Shown: in pieces, positions 63,967 through 64,000 of the stretch
Numbering within the stretch: the first letter of the stretch is position 1
Layout of the letters: each line of letters begins with the position of its first letter
Assembly: GCA_013399855.1 (NCBI GenBank)
Contig: VXAY01000770.1
Coordinates: 434,001-498,000 of the forward strand
Length of the DNA stretch: 64,000 bases
Source: Oxyruncus cristatus
Taxonomy: Eukaryota > Chordata > Aves > Passeriformes > Cotingidae
Direction: 5' to 3'
The notes under the pieces: model-generated
Databases searched by the model: none
Seen by the model: the letters and a program-made list of their open reading frames with translations, nothing else
What the model was told of the DNA's origin: nothing
Translations under genes and position numbers: made by a program

Positions 63967-64000
63967 TCACCCATGAAGCCTAATATGATACCGAGATTTA

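Overview
This window looks like gene-poor, non-coding vertebrate DNA, most likely from a bird and possibly a songbird. The main evidence is three pieces of CR1 retrotransposon. Two of them carry the typical avian CR1 3' end, with short ATTCTATG-type repeats, at about 1135-1155 and 19113-19130. There are also endogenous-retrovirus LTRs with class II-like and class III-like features, and the sequence is AT-rich with many A-rich low-complexity tracts. There are no operons, no bacterial signals and no CRISPR array. I could not recognise any tRNA, rRNA or protein-coding gene. The longest open frames are at most about 220 codons, show no family motifs, and are what chance would give in 64 kb.

Layout. 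From 1 to 26 kb the sequence is mostly unique, with a CR1 3' end at 1.0 kb, a second at 18.9 kb, and stretches rich in transcription-factor-like motifs (4.1, 10.0-10.5 and 23.2-23.5 kb) that may be conserved enhancers. A solo LTR in minus orientation lies at 26803-27353 with a perfect 6-bp target-site duplication (AGCATC). A 295-bp segment bounded by a 9-bp direct repeat sits at 28.7-29.0 kb. A 39-base assembly gap is at 33671-33709, with cytosine runs on both sides. An internal CR1 piece (40.5 kb) is followed by a plus-strand LTR (about 40915-41459). The clearest element is a 993-bp solo LTR at 46018-47010 with a 5-bp duplication (GCATC). It carries two tandem motifs resembling the CTCF consensus. 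An LTR-like stretch follows at 49.2-50.05 kb. From 51 kb to the end there is mostly unique sequence broken by A-rich CA/CAAA tracts, a hairpin-bearing and homeobox-motif-rich segment at 60.3-60.5 kb, and a palindrome abutting a TATA consensus at 62.4 kb.

Interpretation. The window is either intergenic or lies inside long introns. A few segments have good splice signals at both ends: 42541-42629 on plus, which cannot be a normal internal coding exon, and 2445-2566 and 47369-47407 on minus, each with an open frame. They are listed as weak exon candidates, because pseudo-exons of this quality are common by chance. I did not find a convincing new biological system. The observation I rate highest is the LTR with two CTCF-like sites.
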